Shown: positions 11,646 to 23,392 of the stretch, piece by piece | Layout: each line of letters begins with the position of its first letter | How positions within the stretch are numbered: position 1 is the first letter of the stretch | Assembly: GCF_963678635.1 (NCBI RefSeq) | Contig: NC_087071.1 | Coordinates: 43,385,095 to 43,449,094, forward strand | From: Symsagittifera roscoffensis | Lineage: Eukaryota > Xenacoelomorpha > Acoela > Convolutidae | Direction: 5' to 3' | Length of the DNA stretch: 64,000 nt | Position numbers and translations under genes: made by a program | The notes under the pieces: model-generated | Told to the model about the DNA's origin: nothing | The model's database searches: none | What the model saw: only the letters and a program-made list of their open reading frames with translations

Positions 11646-14540
11646 TCACAGCATTGACTTCTTTGCGATATATGCGTTGCAGTTTGGACAAGAATGGACA
11701 GCGTCTTTGCACCCGTCAATGCAGAGGGGAATGAGACAGCATCCGCACCAGAACCCAAGAAGCAAAATTACTCCCGCGATCAGCCAGGTACCCATACCTG
11801 AAAAAGAAACATTGCTTTTAATTATAAGAATGAGTTTCAAATCTCCATCTATTTTTGACAAAAAAGCTTCTCCAAGCGTTTCGGGAGTGCCTGGAAATCT
11901 TTTTTGCCGACCTAAAATAATTAAAGTCGAAAAATGTTCCCATGAGAAAATCGAAAACAGCGGTTGTGCATGTTTTCAGATTATCAGAACAAGTTTGATA
12001 AGGTTTTTTGATAATGCAAGATGACAAACTCATGAAAAAATATGTTAGCTCAACGCTAGAAGCAAAACGATTTCTCGAATCATCATACACCAAGAATTTG
12101 TAGAGTACCCCATTGGAAAAAATAAGCTAATAAAAATATGCCCTTAAATCCGCAGTTATTGCGTGTTTCACAGGTAATGTCTACAAATCTCAGATCGCTC
12201 TTTATTTTCTCAGATCGAAACTTTTAACTGAAACAGTTCTACAAAAGAAAACAAAAATTAGCATTTGAAAACAGAATAATGTTTAATAGCGTATTATGTG
12301 TTTGATTCGGATGTTTTTTGGTGTTTTTGAGTCAATGTAAACTTTTACAGAAAAGTGGGATAATTGAAAACTTTTTTCTCGACCATTACGGAAACACGCC
12401 TGTGTGAAATCAAAATCGTTCAAGTTAATTTTTTTGAGCGAGGCATTTGGCAATATGTAGGTAGAGATATATTGCCACATGACTTGTTCAAAGTAATGGG
12501 GTTCACAATATTTACAAGAAATTTTATAGAAATTGATTCTCAACTCAGTGAAGATATTTGAATAACCCGGGTTGACCAAAAACGCTTATCATACTATTTC
12601 ATATTAGGAAAAAAAATCCTTCTAATAATATTTCACACTATTTCAAACATCAAAAAAAGACTAATTAAATAGCAAGAAAAGTAATTTTTCCATACTATGA
12701 AATAATAAAAAAAGCATTTATTTCCACATTCTGGAATTTATTAACATGCGTTTTGCCTTACTTTTATCACAAAAATTTTATCAAATTAGCAAAACCAATT
12801 TTTTTTTCTAAAAAAAGGTATGATAAGCTTTTTTCGTATATGAAATTGTATGAAACAAACATATTTTCAATGAATGAAAAATTTTTAAAAATTTTGCTTT
12901 GAATTTTTTGTTTCATCCAAAACACTAACCAAGGATTTTTTGTTATAAGGAAAACCAGAGTGTGACTGGAAGTTCCCACGGAGATAAACTGCATTTGGTG
13001 ATTTTAGCCGTGTAACTTAATTTCAACATTCTCACATATATTTAGCCAATTAAGTAACAAAAATGTACTTTTTTCTATGTGGCTAGATAATTTTTAATTT
13101 GAAAACTTTGGTGATTGAAAGAAGCCTGTTTTTTACAAATTTATATCTACCTTAGCATATGAAATCAAAAAATCATTATAGTGTTTTTTAAAAAAAAACT
13201 TTTTTGGTGATTTTTGGTTTTTTTTTGGAGAACCGCATTTTTCCCAAAGACGCCGTGTAAAAAATTGTGTGATAAGGGTTTTCCTTCTACGGACGTCCAC
13301 CAGGGAAAAATCGACAATTTTCAAATGTTTTATTAGCATTATTTTGAAACTGTTGATTTTCAAAGTTTGCCAATTAACCAGTTTTTTTCAAGAGAAGCCC
13401 ATGTTCTCAACAGATCGCCCATTTTTGTTTTTAAAAAAGTCTTGTTAGAACTGACAATGGAGCAAGAAAAAGTTGAATTATAGACGAATCAAGATATCAG
13501 ATCATTTAACGGTAACACTTCAATTCGCTGGAATTTTATTTATAAAAAGTATTGACGAGACTGCATTTTCAAAGGCAAAAAACAAACAGATAAATTTTGT
13601 TTTGTGACTTCTAATTTTTTTTTTGCACGCAGCACCGAAAACTAAAAGCTTTTACCAGATCATTTTAATTCGAATCGATAAATGTCAATTTACCATTTGC
13701 AGATGATTCAGTAGGTCATTTAGATTTTTTATATCGAAAAAGCTTATTTTCTCTACAATTTTTTGATCAATAATAATGTCATATGTGCCTGAATATGACA
13801 TTTATTGTTAGTACGACAATAAATAATAAACTAGATTAGTAATACAAACTAGACCACAACAAGTGAAAAACTGAGAATGTAGAAGAGAGCAAACACTACC
13901 AGTATTTTTACCTATCTCATAGTTGACGCTTGTAGTTACTGTGGCTCTGCAGTGGGGACACTGGATTGTTGCCGGATTACTGCCCAGACTCGGATAACCG
14001 CCTCCCACCAACACAGTTGTAGTCCTGCAAAAGAGACCCAAATCTTTTTAAAGTTGTGTTTAATTTTAAAAAAACGCTGGCAAACAACTCGATCAAAGTT
14101 ATTATAAAGCCTGCTCGAAGATTTCAGCGGTAGTCAGGAGAAAGGCTTTGGGCGTTACGTCAGGTTCAAACAGAGCTCCTGCCTTGAGGTTTTTAGTTTC
14201 ACTCCGACAGCCGTACTTTTGTTTAGATCATTTCGATGGTTTTGATCAGTATTTGCAAAATTCAGGGCTTTGGTGCGTCTTGCTTGAAGTAAAAACAGGA
14301 AACTAAGACATGCATTACAAAACCGACAATAAGTTTTTTTAAAAAAATGTTAAACAGCCCCACAAATTTTTTTTTAATTAGGCTTTTTCTGTTTTTGTTT
14401 GGCACTTACTGGTAATTTCCAGTGTACTGGAATGTTGCGGGCTGTTGATGAGGAGGCTGTCCGTAAGGTGGAGGTGGCTGGCTGTAGCCTGAATTGTAGC
14501 TTCCAGGTGGAGCACTTGCTTGAGTAGGATAACTCGACAT
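11646..14540 (-). CDS. LITAF-domain membrane protein, three exons, intact
   Basis: Three exons (14540-14410, 14024-13912, 11797-11646) join through GT-AG introns of 385 and 2114 bp into a 131-residue protein. Exon 1 gives a Pro/Tyr/Gln-rich N-terminus with a PPPPY motif, the type bound by WW-domain ubiquitin ligases in this family. Exon 2 carries the first zinc half-site, CPHC. Exon 3 has a hydrophobic stretch (about residues 85-108) ending in CGCCLIPLCIDGCKDAVH, then the second half-site CPNC and a short Lys-rich end. That order is the LITAF/SIMPLE fold: a zinc site split by a membrane-inserting helix, on the cytosolic face of endosomes and lysosomes, with roles in trafficking. Length and domain order are normal and no frame break was seen. 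Four other partial or broken copies of its exons are in the window. The exact orthologue is not assigned. Confidence 0.9.
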
Positions 14541-14571
14541 CACTTTTTTGAGTAAAGTTGGAATCTGTCAG

Positions 14572-14577
14572 TTTATA
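14572..14577 (-). promoter_or_regulatory. Candidate TATA box of the LITAF-like gene
   Basis: TATAAA on the minus strand, 32-37 nt before the ATG. The same TATAAACTGACA context sits at the same distance in the right-arm copy at 44165-44170 and is nearly kept near 47522. If used at normal spacing it would place the transcript start within about 10 nt of the ATG, so the leader would be very short. Function is inferred from position and conservation only. Confidence 0.4.
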
Positions 14578-17500
14578 ACTTATTAAAGCTGTATAAAATG
14601 TGAAAAGGTCAATGCCGTTTTCTCGAAGATATTATTTTTTGTATAAAAACATTTGTATCTTTTTGGATATAATCACACTGATGAATATTTGTTTTTTATA
14701 GTATCGGTTTTGTATCAACCAGATCAAAGAAGGTCGGGGTTTTCGCAACCCGCACTGGCTTGATTCGTAAGTGAACACAAAAAATTCACCAGATAATTTT
14801 TTCTTTTATGACACTTCTATCTAAGTCTTAGGTATTAAATTTCTCTGGCTGACAGATATTTTTTAAAATTCTGTTTTCTCACCAAATGATGAGTTGGAGA
14901 TGGTAAAAATGCCGATTTTATTATTTGAAACGTATTTGGATGGAAAACAGCAATGAAAGCTTATGTGTTACTCTTTGTTGGTAAAATTTTCTGGCCAACT
15001 ACGTTTGACGCAGAGTAATTTTAGAAAAAGATTTTATAACGTCACAAAAAGAAAAGAAACACGCTCTTCTGTTACGTTTTTGGCAAAAAAAAATTCTTCA
15101 CTTTTCAAAGGCTGCTTCGATAATGTTGTGAATTCGACGTGCTATTAAACATTGCTGATAGATTTATTTTTATTATTTTACTTGCTGAGTGTGAATATGC
15201 AATTAAGTTTTTGTATAGCATGCGACTTTTCTATTACTACATGATCAAAAATTAATGACAGAATTATACATAATTCAAATGAGCAAACCAAAAATGACAA
15301 TGGATTTAACAAATCTCAGTCTGACGACTCAAAGCAAGGATTATACACCTCTTCAAAAAAGAAAAAAAAACAATTCGTTTGTTGAAAATCAAGTATTTGA
15401 AATTAAAATTAAAATTTGAAAAGTTAAAAAGCAAAGTTATTGATCATACAATGTAATATAAAAATGAAATTGGCCAAATAAAATTAATTTTAACCCAAGT
15501 TATTTTTCAATAGACTGCCACAAATTAAACTTGTTGGTAAAACTTTAAATACAAAAAAAAATAAAATTCAACATCATGGTTTGTATATTAAAGCATTTTT
15601 CATTACACTATATTATTGTATAACGTTCCATATAGGAAAAGATCCCAAGAAACAAGAAACTTTTCTATAATTGTAATATTATTCCGAAGCGTGAAGATGC
15701 GATTTTTGAACGATGTTTCTTCAGCTGATGGTTTGGGTGTTCTCCTTTCCTCTCGTACTGAATTTAGGGCGGTTGCCACGTATTTTACTGTCTTACTTAT
15801 TTGTTTCTCATGTGATTCTATTAGTTGGTTTGAGATTCCCTTAAACACAACCACTGTCAAATTGAAAAACTCAACACGAGTGCAATCAATATTAAAAACA
15901 TTTTGCAGTATTGGCTTTCTTATTGGAAAGCAATTTTTCGTGCCGCACGCAATTTTTCATAGAATAACTTTAATTTCCTGTTGATAAATAAGTGTTTAAT
16001 CAGTCGAACTTCGAGTTACTTTACAAATGGTTTGTTTAACGGTGCTTTCTTTGTTCAATATAGAAAAAATCCAGAGTTTGTTATATTTGCCTCATTCACT
16101 GAAAAAAGTTGACTCTGTTTTTTACCTTTCAATTTTAAATTTTAAAGAAAGCTTTTTGAATCTTAAGAAAATGACGCCACAATTTTCCATCTGGTTTAAA
16201 ACTGGATCCGTTTTTTTTTTGTTTTTCTATGAACAGTCTATCGTATATCATCAACGTATTGAACAACCATAGAGTAATTTGATGCTTGTTAATTCGTATC
16301 ACTATGATTTGATCGAAGATGAGTAGTCCTGGTACTGATTCTTGCCGGACACCTTCAAACAAATCAATCTAATCAGATTTCAGGTTGTTTACAAATTAGT
16401 TTTTGTTGTCTGTTGATTGCAAATTGTTCAACGAGTCTTATCAGTTGAGAGAGTTATATTTTCTAATTTTAATTTATTTTTGTTGTGACTCATCTTTCCA
16501 AATGTTTTGGAAAGATAAAGTAGAAATAGAACAACTATTTTTTCTGTGATCAATCAATTTTCGAAATGATTCAGTGTAAAATTATTGTGCATCTATAGTT
16601 GAATACGATACTCGAAAACCGAATTGATTTTTGTTGATACGATTTTCGTTCACTGTTGACGTATCAGCAGGAAGTTTTATTGGCCTATAAGATTTTTGGT
16701 CTCTGATTTATGTGTTTTTTGTAATTGGCGCATCAATAAGTTTTTCATGGTTGATAGAAAAATTTTAACAAAGTCATTCAGACGGAATCGTTTATGCTAT
16801 CATCAGTGCCCTTGCGGGTATTTCAAAAGTTCATGGTTTTCTAATTTTTTTTTCTAATCTCAATTCTTTCTTGCCTTCCAAAGATGTAAGAATCTATAAT
16901 GGAATAATTTATCTTCAAGTGATTTCTCGCTGCAATTAAGTGCTGCAATTATTTTGTTTATTTATAAATATTAAAATTAAAATTATTAATATTAAAAAAT
17001 AAGTTTGTCGATAAGTAAGTTTTGGAGTGTTTTCCTTAAAAAACAATCCTAAAACAGGAAATAATTAAATTTACTCATTTTCTTAATTGTCTGTAAGTTC
17101 ATCTCCAAAGACTATACAGAGAATAGATCTCTTGAGTTTCTGGGATCACTTGGCGTTTTCCAGCGTCGCAGGTAGTTTTTGAGCGTTTCAAATAACGTCT
17201 TATTGCAAGAGTCAATTTTTAGTGTGATTCTGTTGTCTGGTGTTTACTGTTTCTATTAAACACTGTTTTTGCTGGTGCACAGTTTTTCAAACATTGTATT
17301 AAACTTTGAAAGAACTTGGACTATTTTTCCTTTTTTTGCTTATCCATGAAGAAAATCTTCATTAGTTTTCATTTAAATTGTTCTGCAATCTTTTATGTTT
17401 TTAAATCGTAAATTTTCCAGTTAAAAGTAATTTCGGACTTGTTTTATTAGAGATTTTAAAATGAAGATTTATTTTATGTATAAAACTCAGGGAAACTCAT

Positions 17501-17532
17501 GAGCCCAACTGATTATGTGATCAGTTGGGCTC
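17501..17532. other. Perfect 13-bp stem-loop, left arm
   Basis: GAGCCCAACTGAT, a six-base loop TATGTG, then ATCAGTTGGGCTC. The mirrored copy lies at 34784-34817. The stem is more GC-rich than anything nearby and has no mismatch. Confidence 0.6.
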
Positions 17533-18231
17533 CTTAACTAGGTTGAATTGGAATGAGTTTCTTTCGAACTTTAATCTTATTTTTATCTTCAAAAAGAAGA
17601 AGAAAAACTTCTTGGGATAGAAGCAAGTAGTATGAACAAAATTCTCCTTGCTCGAGACAAAAAAAAACTTTCCGGGTTGAGGACCGCTGGTCATGTTTAA
17701 ACGCTTTGAAGGAACGCGCCAAACTTCATTCCTCTTTTTGTGAACATAATGTCATTGTTTGGTCAGTTTTTTCTAGAATAGCCCACAAAGCTTAGACAGC
17801 TGAATAAACTGTGAAAAGATCTGATCAAAAGCTTTCGATTGAGTCCGTCCTGACTTTCTTTAAGTGTTGAATCAAGATTAAATTTATATCATTCACAATG
17901 ATGATTTTTAGAAAAAGCACTGAGACGAGTTTGTAAAATTGAACCAGCAAGGGTTGATGATATAATTTTTAATAAATTTAAAAGAAACAAAGTGGACAGC
18001 GCGAAATTTCTTCAGCCTCAAAGTAGTCTCAGGTTGTCGAGAAGCTTCAATCAAAAGAGTAAAACACAGCCATAAAACACAACAAAAAAACTTGCGAAAC
18101 TGGTGATTCAAAAATTTTACCAGTAATGGTATAATAAAAATTTGGGATTTTTTTCCGCTCACATAAGAAATGCTTTTTTAAAAAAAAAATACTTAGTTTG
18201 TTTTGGCTGTTGATTTATAATTTCTTTCAGA

Positions 18232-18490
18232 ATTCCTTACGAGGCCAAATTGCACTAAAAAGGCGCCCAATTTGCTGCCTGCGTGACAATGGAATCCGGG
18301 TAAAAGCTTGTATCTTGTTCCAAAATGCAAATGGTTGTCACCAACAGGTTTTCCATAGATTCTGCGTTCAGATACACAAACCACTGATTCCAGTATTATT
18401 TTGCCTACCAATTCTGCTTGAAGTTACTTCAGTCCCGACTGCAGTTTTTTCGAACCCACTTATATTTGCGAAAACCTCAAAAAGGTAATT
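18232..18490. repeat. Diverged CATTACGAGG-like repeat, left arm
   Basis: CCTTACGAGGCCAAATTGCA at about 18236 resembles the left end of the CATTACGAGG elements, followed by several GATTCCG-like words. The mirrored copy is at about 34040-34270, so the insertion predates the inverted duplication. Its right end is not clear. Confidence 0.4.
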
Positions 18491-20083
18491 TTAATATACA
18501 CATTCTCCTTTTTAGCATTGGTCTCTACAAATATTTCTGGTTTGCGCAAACTCAGTTGCTGATTCCGCTAGTTTTCTGAGGTTTCTTCAAATTTTGTTGC
18601 GGACTCCTGTTTTTGGAGCATAATTCAACAATACAGTGTTAAGGCTTCTCGTTTGCAAAATATATATCACCAAAACATTTCAATGTTTTTTTGAGTTTCC
18701 ATTCCCAGCAATTTGAGTTTTTTCCATAATGTTTTTTTTAATTAAGAATTTTGATCCCCTCGGCTCAAAATAAACAACTACGGCTCGAAAAAAGCCTCTG
18801 CCCAAAAAAAAATATCTGCAAAAAAATGTTTGAGAAATTTCGTTTTGGGCTGGAAAAGAAACATGAATAACTTTGGGGCATTTTTGAAAACACTTTTTAA
18901 GTTTATGAAATTGTCATCAGAAAATGCTGGTTATACAATTCCCAGTTAAGACTCGATTTAAAACTCGATAACTCCAATTTAGCAAAAATGTATCAAACTT
19001 GTTTGATTAAAATTTTTTCATAGACCTAATTTTTCTGTCAGCAACTTACTATTTGACTAGCTTTTTTTGGTCTGTGAACGTCAACCCGGAATCATAGTGC
19101 TTTAAGCTATAAAATTTTGTTCATTTAAAATTGTTTGTCAATTTTTCTGTAACCAAACGACTCTGAGATACTTAAGAGGAGAACCGAGCAGCTAGGTTTT
19201 GCACATATAGCTTCTCATGTCATGTTAATATCCTCGCAAACAGACATAAAGAATTGTGATTTATAGGTTCAATAAGGTTCACGGGAAGCTGACGCGCTTG
19301 AACTACAATAAACGCCGTGAAAATTGGCAGACAATACTGAAAATTTTTCTTGGCCGGTTTTTTAAAAGTCATATCTGTTCTGAAGAGACAAATATTTGAA
19401 AAATTTAGTGCTTAAAAGAGAAAAATGGACAAAATTTGTTTACAAAATAACTAAATAACTGTTTTTGAGAATTCTGTACAAGAATTGAAGCAGAAACTTT
19501 TTGAACTTTTCTGCTGGAACAAATTTTTTGCTTATTTAGACCCTGGCCCCGCCGCTGCTTTTGACGCCAACCTCTACCATTTATTCCTCTCTCTCATTCA
19601 TTTTGAGCCTATAATTTCAAACTCCTTGCGCTGTTTCCAGACCAAAAACAACTCTGAAAAAAAAGTTTTCTATACAGGTTATTCTACGCCATCAAAAACG
19701 ATAACCCGAATTTTGGTCACACAAGCGTCTTCCGAACAGTTTTAGATACAATTTATCTAGCAAATGTCAAAAAAACTGTTTCTTTGTTTGTTGTAAGGAA
19801 AAAGTCGCAACTTCAAGCAACTTCAAGGTTTTGGGACTGTAGGTGTCATATTTGGCAGAAATGGTAGTGCTACCTTTAGCCGAAAAAAAAACCACATCAA
19901 CCATAAATGTTTTGCACTTGAAATGCTAGATATACCTCTCATAACTTTTGGTTCAGCATAAGAGTAACAAAAAGTACTCTCAGAAATCGTTTCCATAGGT
20001 TTACGCAAATGTCTAGCCACAAACATCTTTTCGATGACATTGAAAAATTAAATATTTAAAAACAGTTGGTCAATGATACGATC

Positions 20084-20283
20084 NNNNNNNNNNNNNNNNN
20101 NNNNNNNNNNNNNNNNNNNNNNNNNNNNNNNNNNNNNNNNNNNNNNNNNNNNNNNNNNNNNNNNNNNNNNNNNNNNNNNNNNNNNNNNNNNNNNNNNNNN
20201 NNNNNNNNNNNNNNNNNNNNNNNNNNNNNNNNNNNNNNNNNNNNNNNNNNNNNNNNNNNNNNNNNNNNNNNNNNNNNNNNNNN
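20084..20283. other. Assembly gap of 200 N
   Basis: Exactly 200 unknown bases, which suggests a nominal scaffold gap rather than a measured length. Sequence content and true size are unknown. Confidence 0.95.
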
Positions 20284-22153
20284 TGTATAAAACTTCATTA
20301 AAAAACACTGACTACAGTTGGTGATGTCATGATTTAGTTTTGAATGTCTTGATACATCAGGGAAGTGGAGAAAAACTAAGCAAACTTTGTGCCATCCAAA
20401 TTTTTTTGAGTACAAATTGTGAATTGTTCACTATTGCTTCAAAATTTTTTTGTCAAAAAAAAATAATCAAGGTTTCTCTCTTATAAAATGAACATTGAGT
20501 GTTCGGTGAAAATATTACAGATACACCGCCAAATTAGGTTCACAACTTAAACTAGAATTTCTAACGAACCATGCGAAAGCAACTTAATGTATGTATCTAG
20601 AAAATTTGATTTTCTGCGACTGAGTAAAAGCGAAAAATGGTGGTACGGTTTCCCAAATTACTTCTGTGAATTTTTGCGTCTGGTCAACCTTTTAGACAAA
20701 AATTGAAAGTTTGCGTTATAATGCATTTTGTTAAATTTTTATAGAACTGAATATCTGACAAAACAAGACAGTTATAATTAATTGGAGTTTTGTGTGACTA
20801 TAGAAAATCCTTTTTAAAATCCTGTAAGTAAAAAGATGACTATAATTCTGCCTCTCGGAATCAAAACTCGGCTTTTTTCCTCAACACTTGAATTTTTGTT
20901 CACATTAACCGAATGTTACGAAAATTGCCATGTGAACTCATTAGGTCAATTCAAACAAATTTGTTCTTCTGTTTAACCTTGTACAACCCCTCGTTACACC
21001 ATAAAAATGATGCTTATGTGAGGTTGGGGAAAAGAAAAATAGTCCAAATTCTTCTAGAATAGTTATCAAGATTATTGTAAAATTTATTAACTATGAATAA
21101 ACGTATCATACAATTTTCATGCCAAGCTTTTTTATCCACAAACTCTAGATATAAAGTATTCAAGTTTCTTTGTTAATTCGGATTAATATAGGTTTTCCAT
21201 TAGTTTTTATGGAAAAAATAATGGAAAATTTTCCATTATGATTTAAAGTTAATGGCAAAATACCCAAAGTATATAGTTATGATTTTCTGGCGGGGGAGGG
21301 CCATGAAAACAGGAGGTAGATAAGATGGTGCGCGATATATGAAACACACTTGCGTGATCATCGACTAAATATTATCAAATTAGCATTTTAAGGCAAAAGA
21401 ATCTTAGCTGAGTAAGTTTTCAAGAAGTTGCACAACTGAATTGCCGAAAGCTTAATTTAGGCAATTAGTTACTCACGAGCTCTATAGATCTTGTGGTAGC
21501 TGTAAAGTTTTGTGCCCGACACATCATCTATGAAAAAAGTTTAGAAAGTATAAATATATATATATCATCAAGATTATTTTTAAACAAAATCGATTCTACA
21601 CTAGGTGTTTAATTTTTAAGGCAGTGCTATATAATTGAAATCGCACTGATCAATGGGTGAATAATTTGTAACCAAATCAGCAAAAAAGAGCTGTGTATTT
21701 AAACTAGACAAAGTTTAAATGGCAGTTCTGACTTGACAATCAAAAATGTTCTTGATTTTTGTTTCTTCATATGAGATTGAAGTGGTATATTCTTAAAATA
21801 GATTTTGCAATTTTGTGTGAATCAAGGTTTTTGTTGAGATTTTTATTTTGAGCGTAGAACTGATTTTCTGAAGAAAAAAAAAATATTAATTTAATAGAAT
21901 CACCATGAATTTTTCATATAACAAAGTTAGTGTTTTGAGGGTATGGCATATGTTCTGTTAAATCAATGTGCTCTAGACTTTTCAATAGCTTTTTCAGGAA
22001 AAATAACATGCCTAATAAAAGATTTTTTGTCCTTAATGTAGCTCAGTTGCCCTAAACTGAAAAAAGAGTCAATTTTTCGAATTTGGTTTTTTGCATTGGT
22101 TTAAAAACATTTCTGTGCGATCTAATATTCTTAGCTCGGTGAAAAGTGCTTCT
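20284..22153. other. No gene recognised
   Basis: AT-rich DNA between the gap and the helicase gene. A block at about 20975-21060 (CCCTCGTTACACC, then GTGAGGTTGGGGAAAAG) recurs in diverged form at 52070-52140, so it is a dispersed repeat fragment. A short (TA)n run lies near 21550. Nothing else could be supported. Confidence 0.4.
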
Positions 22154-23392
22154 TTATTTTGCTGAGCTTATTTTTTTTATTTCTTGTATTTCTTCTTCGG
22201 TGTATTTCAAATTACTGTCCTCCTCGAAGGTCGACTCACTCGGATCTAATCGATACTTTTTTACGTTCTCTGGAATTCCTAGTCTGCTCAGGATTAATTC
22301 CCAAAACATTCTGGGCGCTACGATGTATAGTTGGGACCTTGCACGTGTGCATCCCAGATATACCAAAACCAGGTGTCTTCTCATGAGATCGTTCTTTTCA
22401 ACGTCTGATACGCCACATAGTGCCAAGTCTGTGACGATCAGTACTTGCTCCCATTCAAAAGATTTCACACTCTTTGACTTCTCCACGAATGCTGCTGAGG
22501 TAAAACGTTCAAATTTGGTTAATTTGTCGTAAAGATATAAAGGCTTATGACCTGATTCAATCAAAGCTCCAATTATCGCGTTGTTATCACCTCTTCTAAA
22601 ATAATTTGTGGATACAATTGGAACTTCATCAATCGAAGCACCTGATTGAATAATAGTTCCGAAGATAAAAGCAGCGAACTGTCCATAGTATCTTTTTAGG
22701 CGAAACTCTCTTGTTTCATTTGGGGGAAACTTTCTTGATCCATAATCCATTATGTCTCGCTCATAAAATTCATGAAGTTGAATTGGCGGACCATGAAAAT
22801 TTGACCCTTGTTTTGATTTAATGAAGCTTTGAAAAGAATTTTCCAAGCGCATTCTCGATCGTGTTTTCCCAGACCGTGATACGTGCTCGTTGCTTGAGGG
22901 TGAAATAACCTTAACCAGCCCAAAAAAATAAAGTTCAATTGTAAAGATGCCGTGATGAGCTGTACAGCTCTTGTGTCGGTCCTTTCCTTCGCGGCGGTCC
23001 TTTCCTTTGTGTAACCTTAATCTTCGAGTGAATTCTGGAGGAGTGTCGGGTAGGTCACATGATGCAATTTCACAGGCCAAACAAGCGTTAAATTGCTGGA
23101 TTTCTACTGAACTTCGAAGCACTTCTTCCAGTTTGAAAAGTTCGGTTTCATTAAATTCTATGGATTTGTTCAATAGTTTATACCAATCATCTTCTTCGTC
23201 AAAACCTCCGCTATAAAAACACTGATGGTGATCTAGGGCAACCCAAGTCAAGCATTGCTTATCGTCTGCAGCTTTGCGGATGATTTCAGGAATTTGAAAA
23301 CCCAGGTTTGGTAATTCGCAGTCATCAATGAATATATGAGTGTTTTGTCGCCGAACTGGCTTTTCAAAATTCGATCGCCTCATCGAATATTT
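22154..23392 (-). CDS. C-terminal half of the SF1 helicase, after an in-frame stop
   Basis: It continues the upstream frame after the TAA; its first ATG is at 23383. It carries the motifs missing from the upstream ORF: HIFIDDCELPN (motif II, Walker B), WVALDHHQCFY (motif III, normally GDxxQ), VSTNYFRRGD, and near the end VYLGCTRARSQLYIV (motif VI with its arginine finger). The last 40 residues are acidic. Without the other half it cannot bind or hydrolyse ATP. Either the TAA is a recent mutation or assembly error, or the stop is bypassed; a short intron removing it is not convincing. The rest of the frame is clean, with no other stop or shift over 409 codons, which argues that inactivation, if real, is very recent. 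Confidence 0.7.
   Translation of the reverse strand, partial: KYSMRRSNFEKPVRRQNTHIFIDDCELPNLGFQIPEIIRKAADDKQCLTWVALDHHQCFYSGGFDEEDDWYKLLNKSIEFNETELFKLEEVLRSSVEIQQFNACLACEIASCDLPDTPPEFTRRLRLHKGKDRREGKDRHKSCTAHHGIFTIELYFFGLVKVISPSSNEHVSRSGKTRSRMRLENSFQSFIKSKQGSNFHGPPIQLHEFYERDIMDYGSRKFPPNETREFRLKRYYGQFAAFIFGTIIQSGASIDEVPIVSTNYFRRGDNNAIIGALIESGHKPLYLYDKLTKFERFTSAAFVEKSKSVKSFEWEQVLIVTDLALCGVSDVEKNDLMRRHLVLVYLGCTRARSQLYIVAPRMFWELILSRLGIPENVKKYRLDPSESTFEEDSNLKYTEEEIQEIKKISSAK

Larger units (their letters stand above)
11646..20000. repeat. Left arm of an interrupted inverted duplication
   Basis: Read in reverse complement, this arm matches the right side in the same order: 20000-17040 with 32540-35280, 16960-15560 with 45310-46600, 15140-14400 with 46950-47690, exon 2 with 48029-48147, 13400-12200 with 48470-49760, and exon 3 with 50906-51045. 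Landmarks are the LITAF exons, the GAGCCCAACTGAT hairpin and the TACCTCTCATAACTTTTGGT stretch at 19934-19953. Arms differ by many substitutions and indels, so the duplication is old. Apart from the LITAF-like gene no gene was recognised in 14.6-20.0 kb. Confidence 0.85.

Noticed and set aside
20048-20415. Open frames across the N gap
   Set aside because: They are open only because unknown bases contain no stops.
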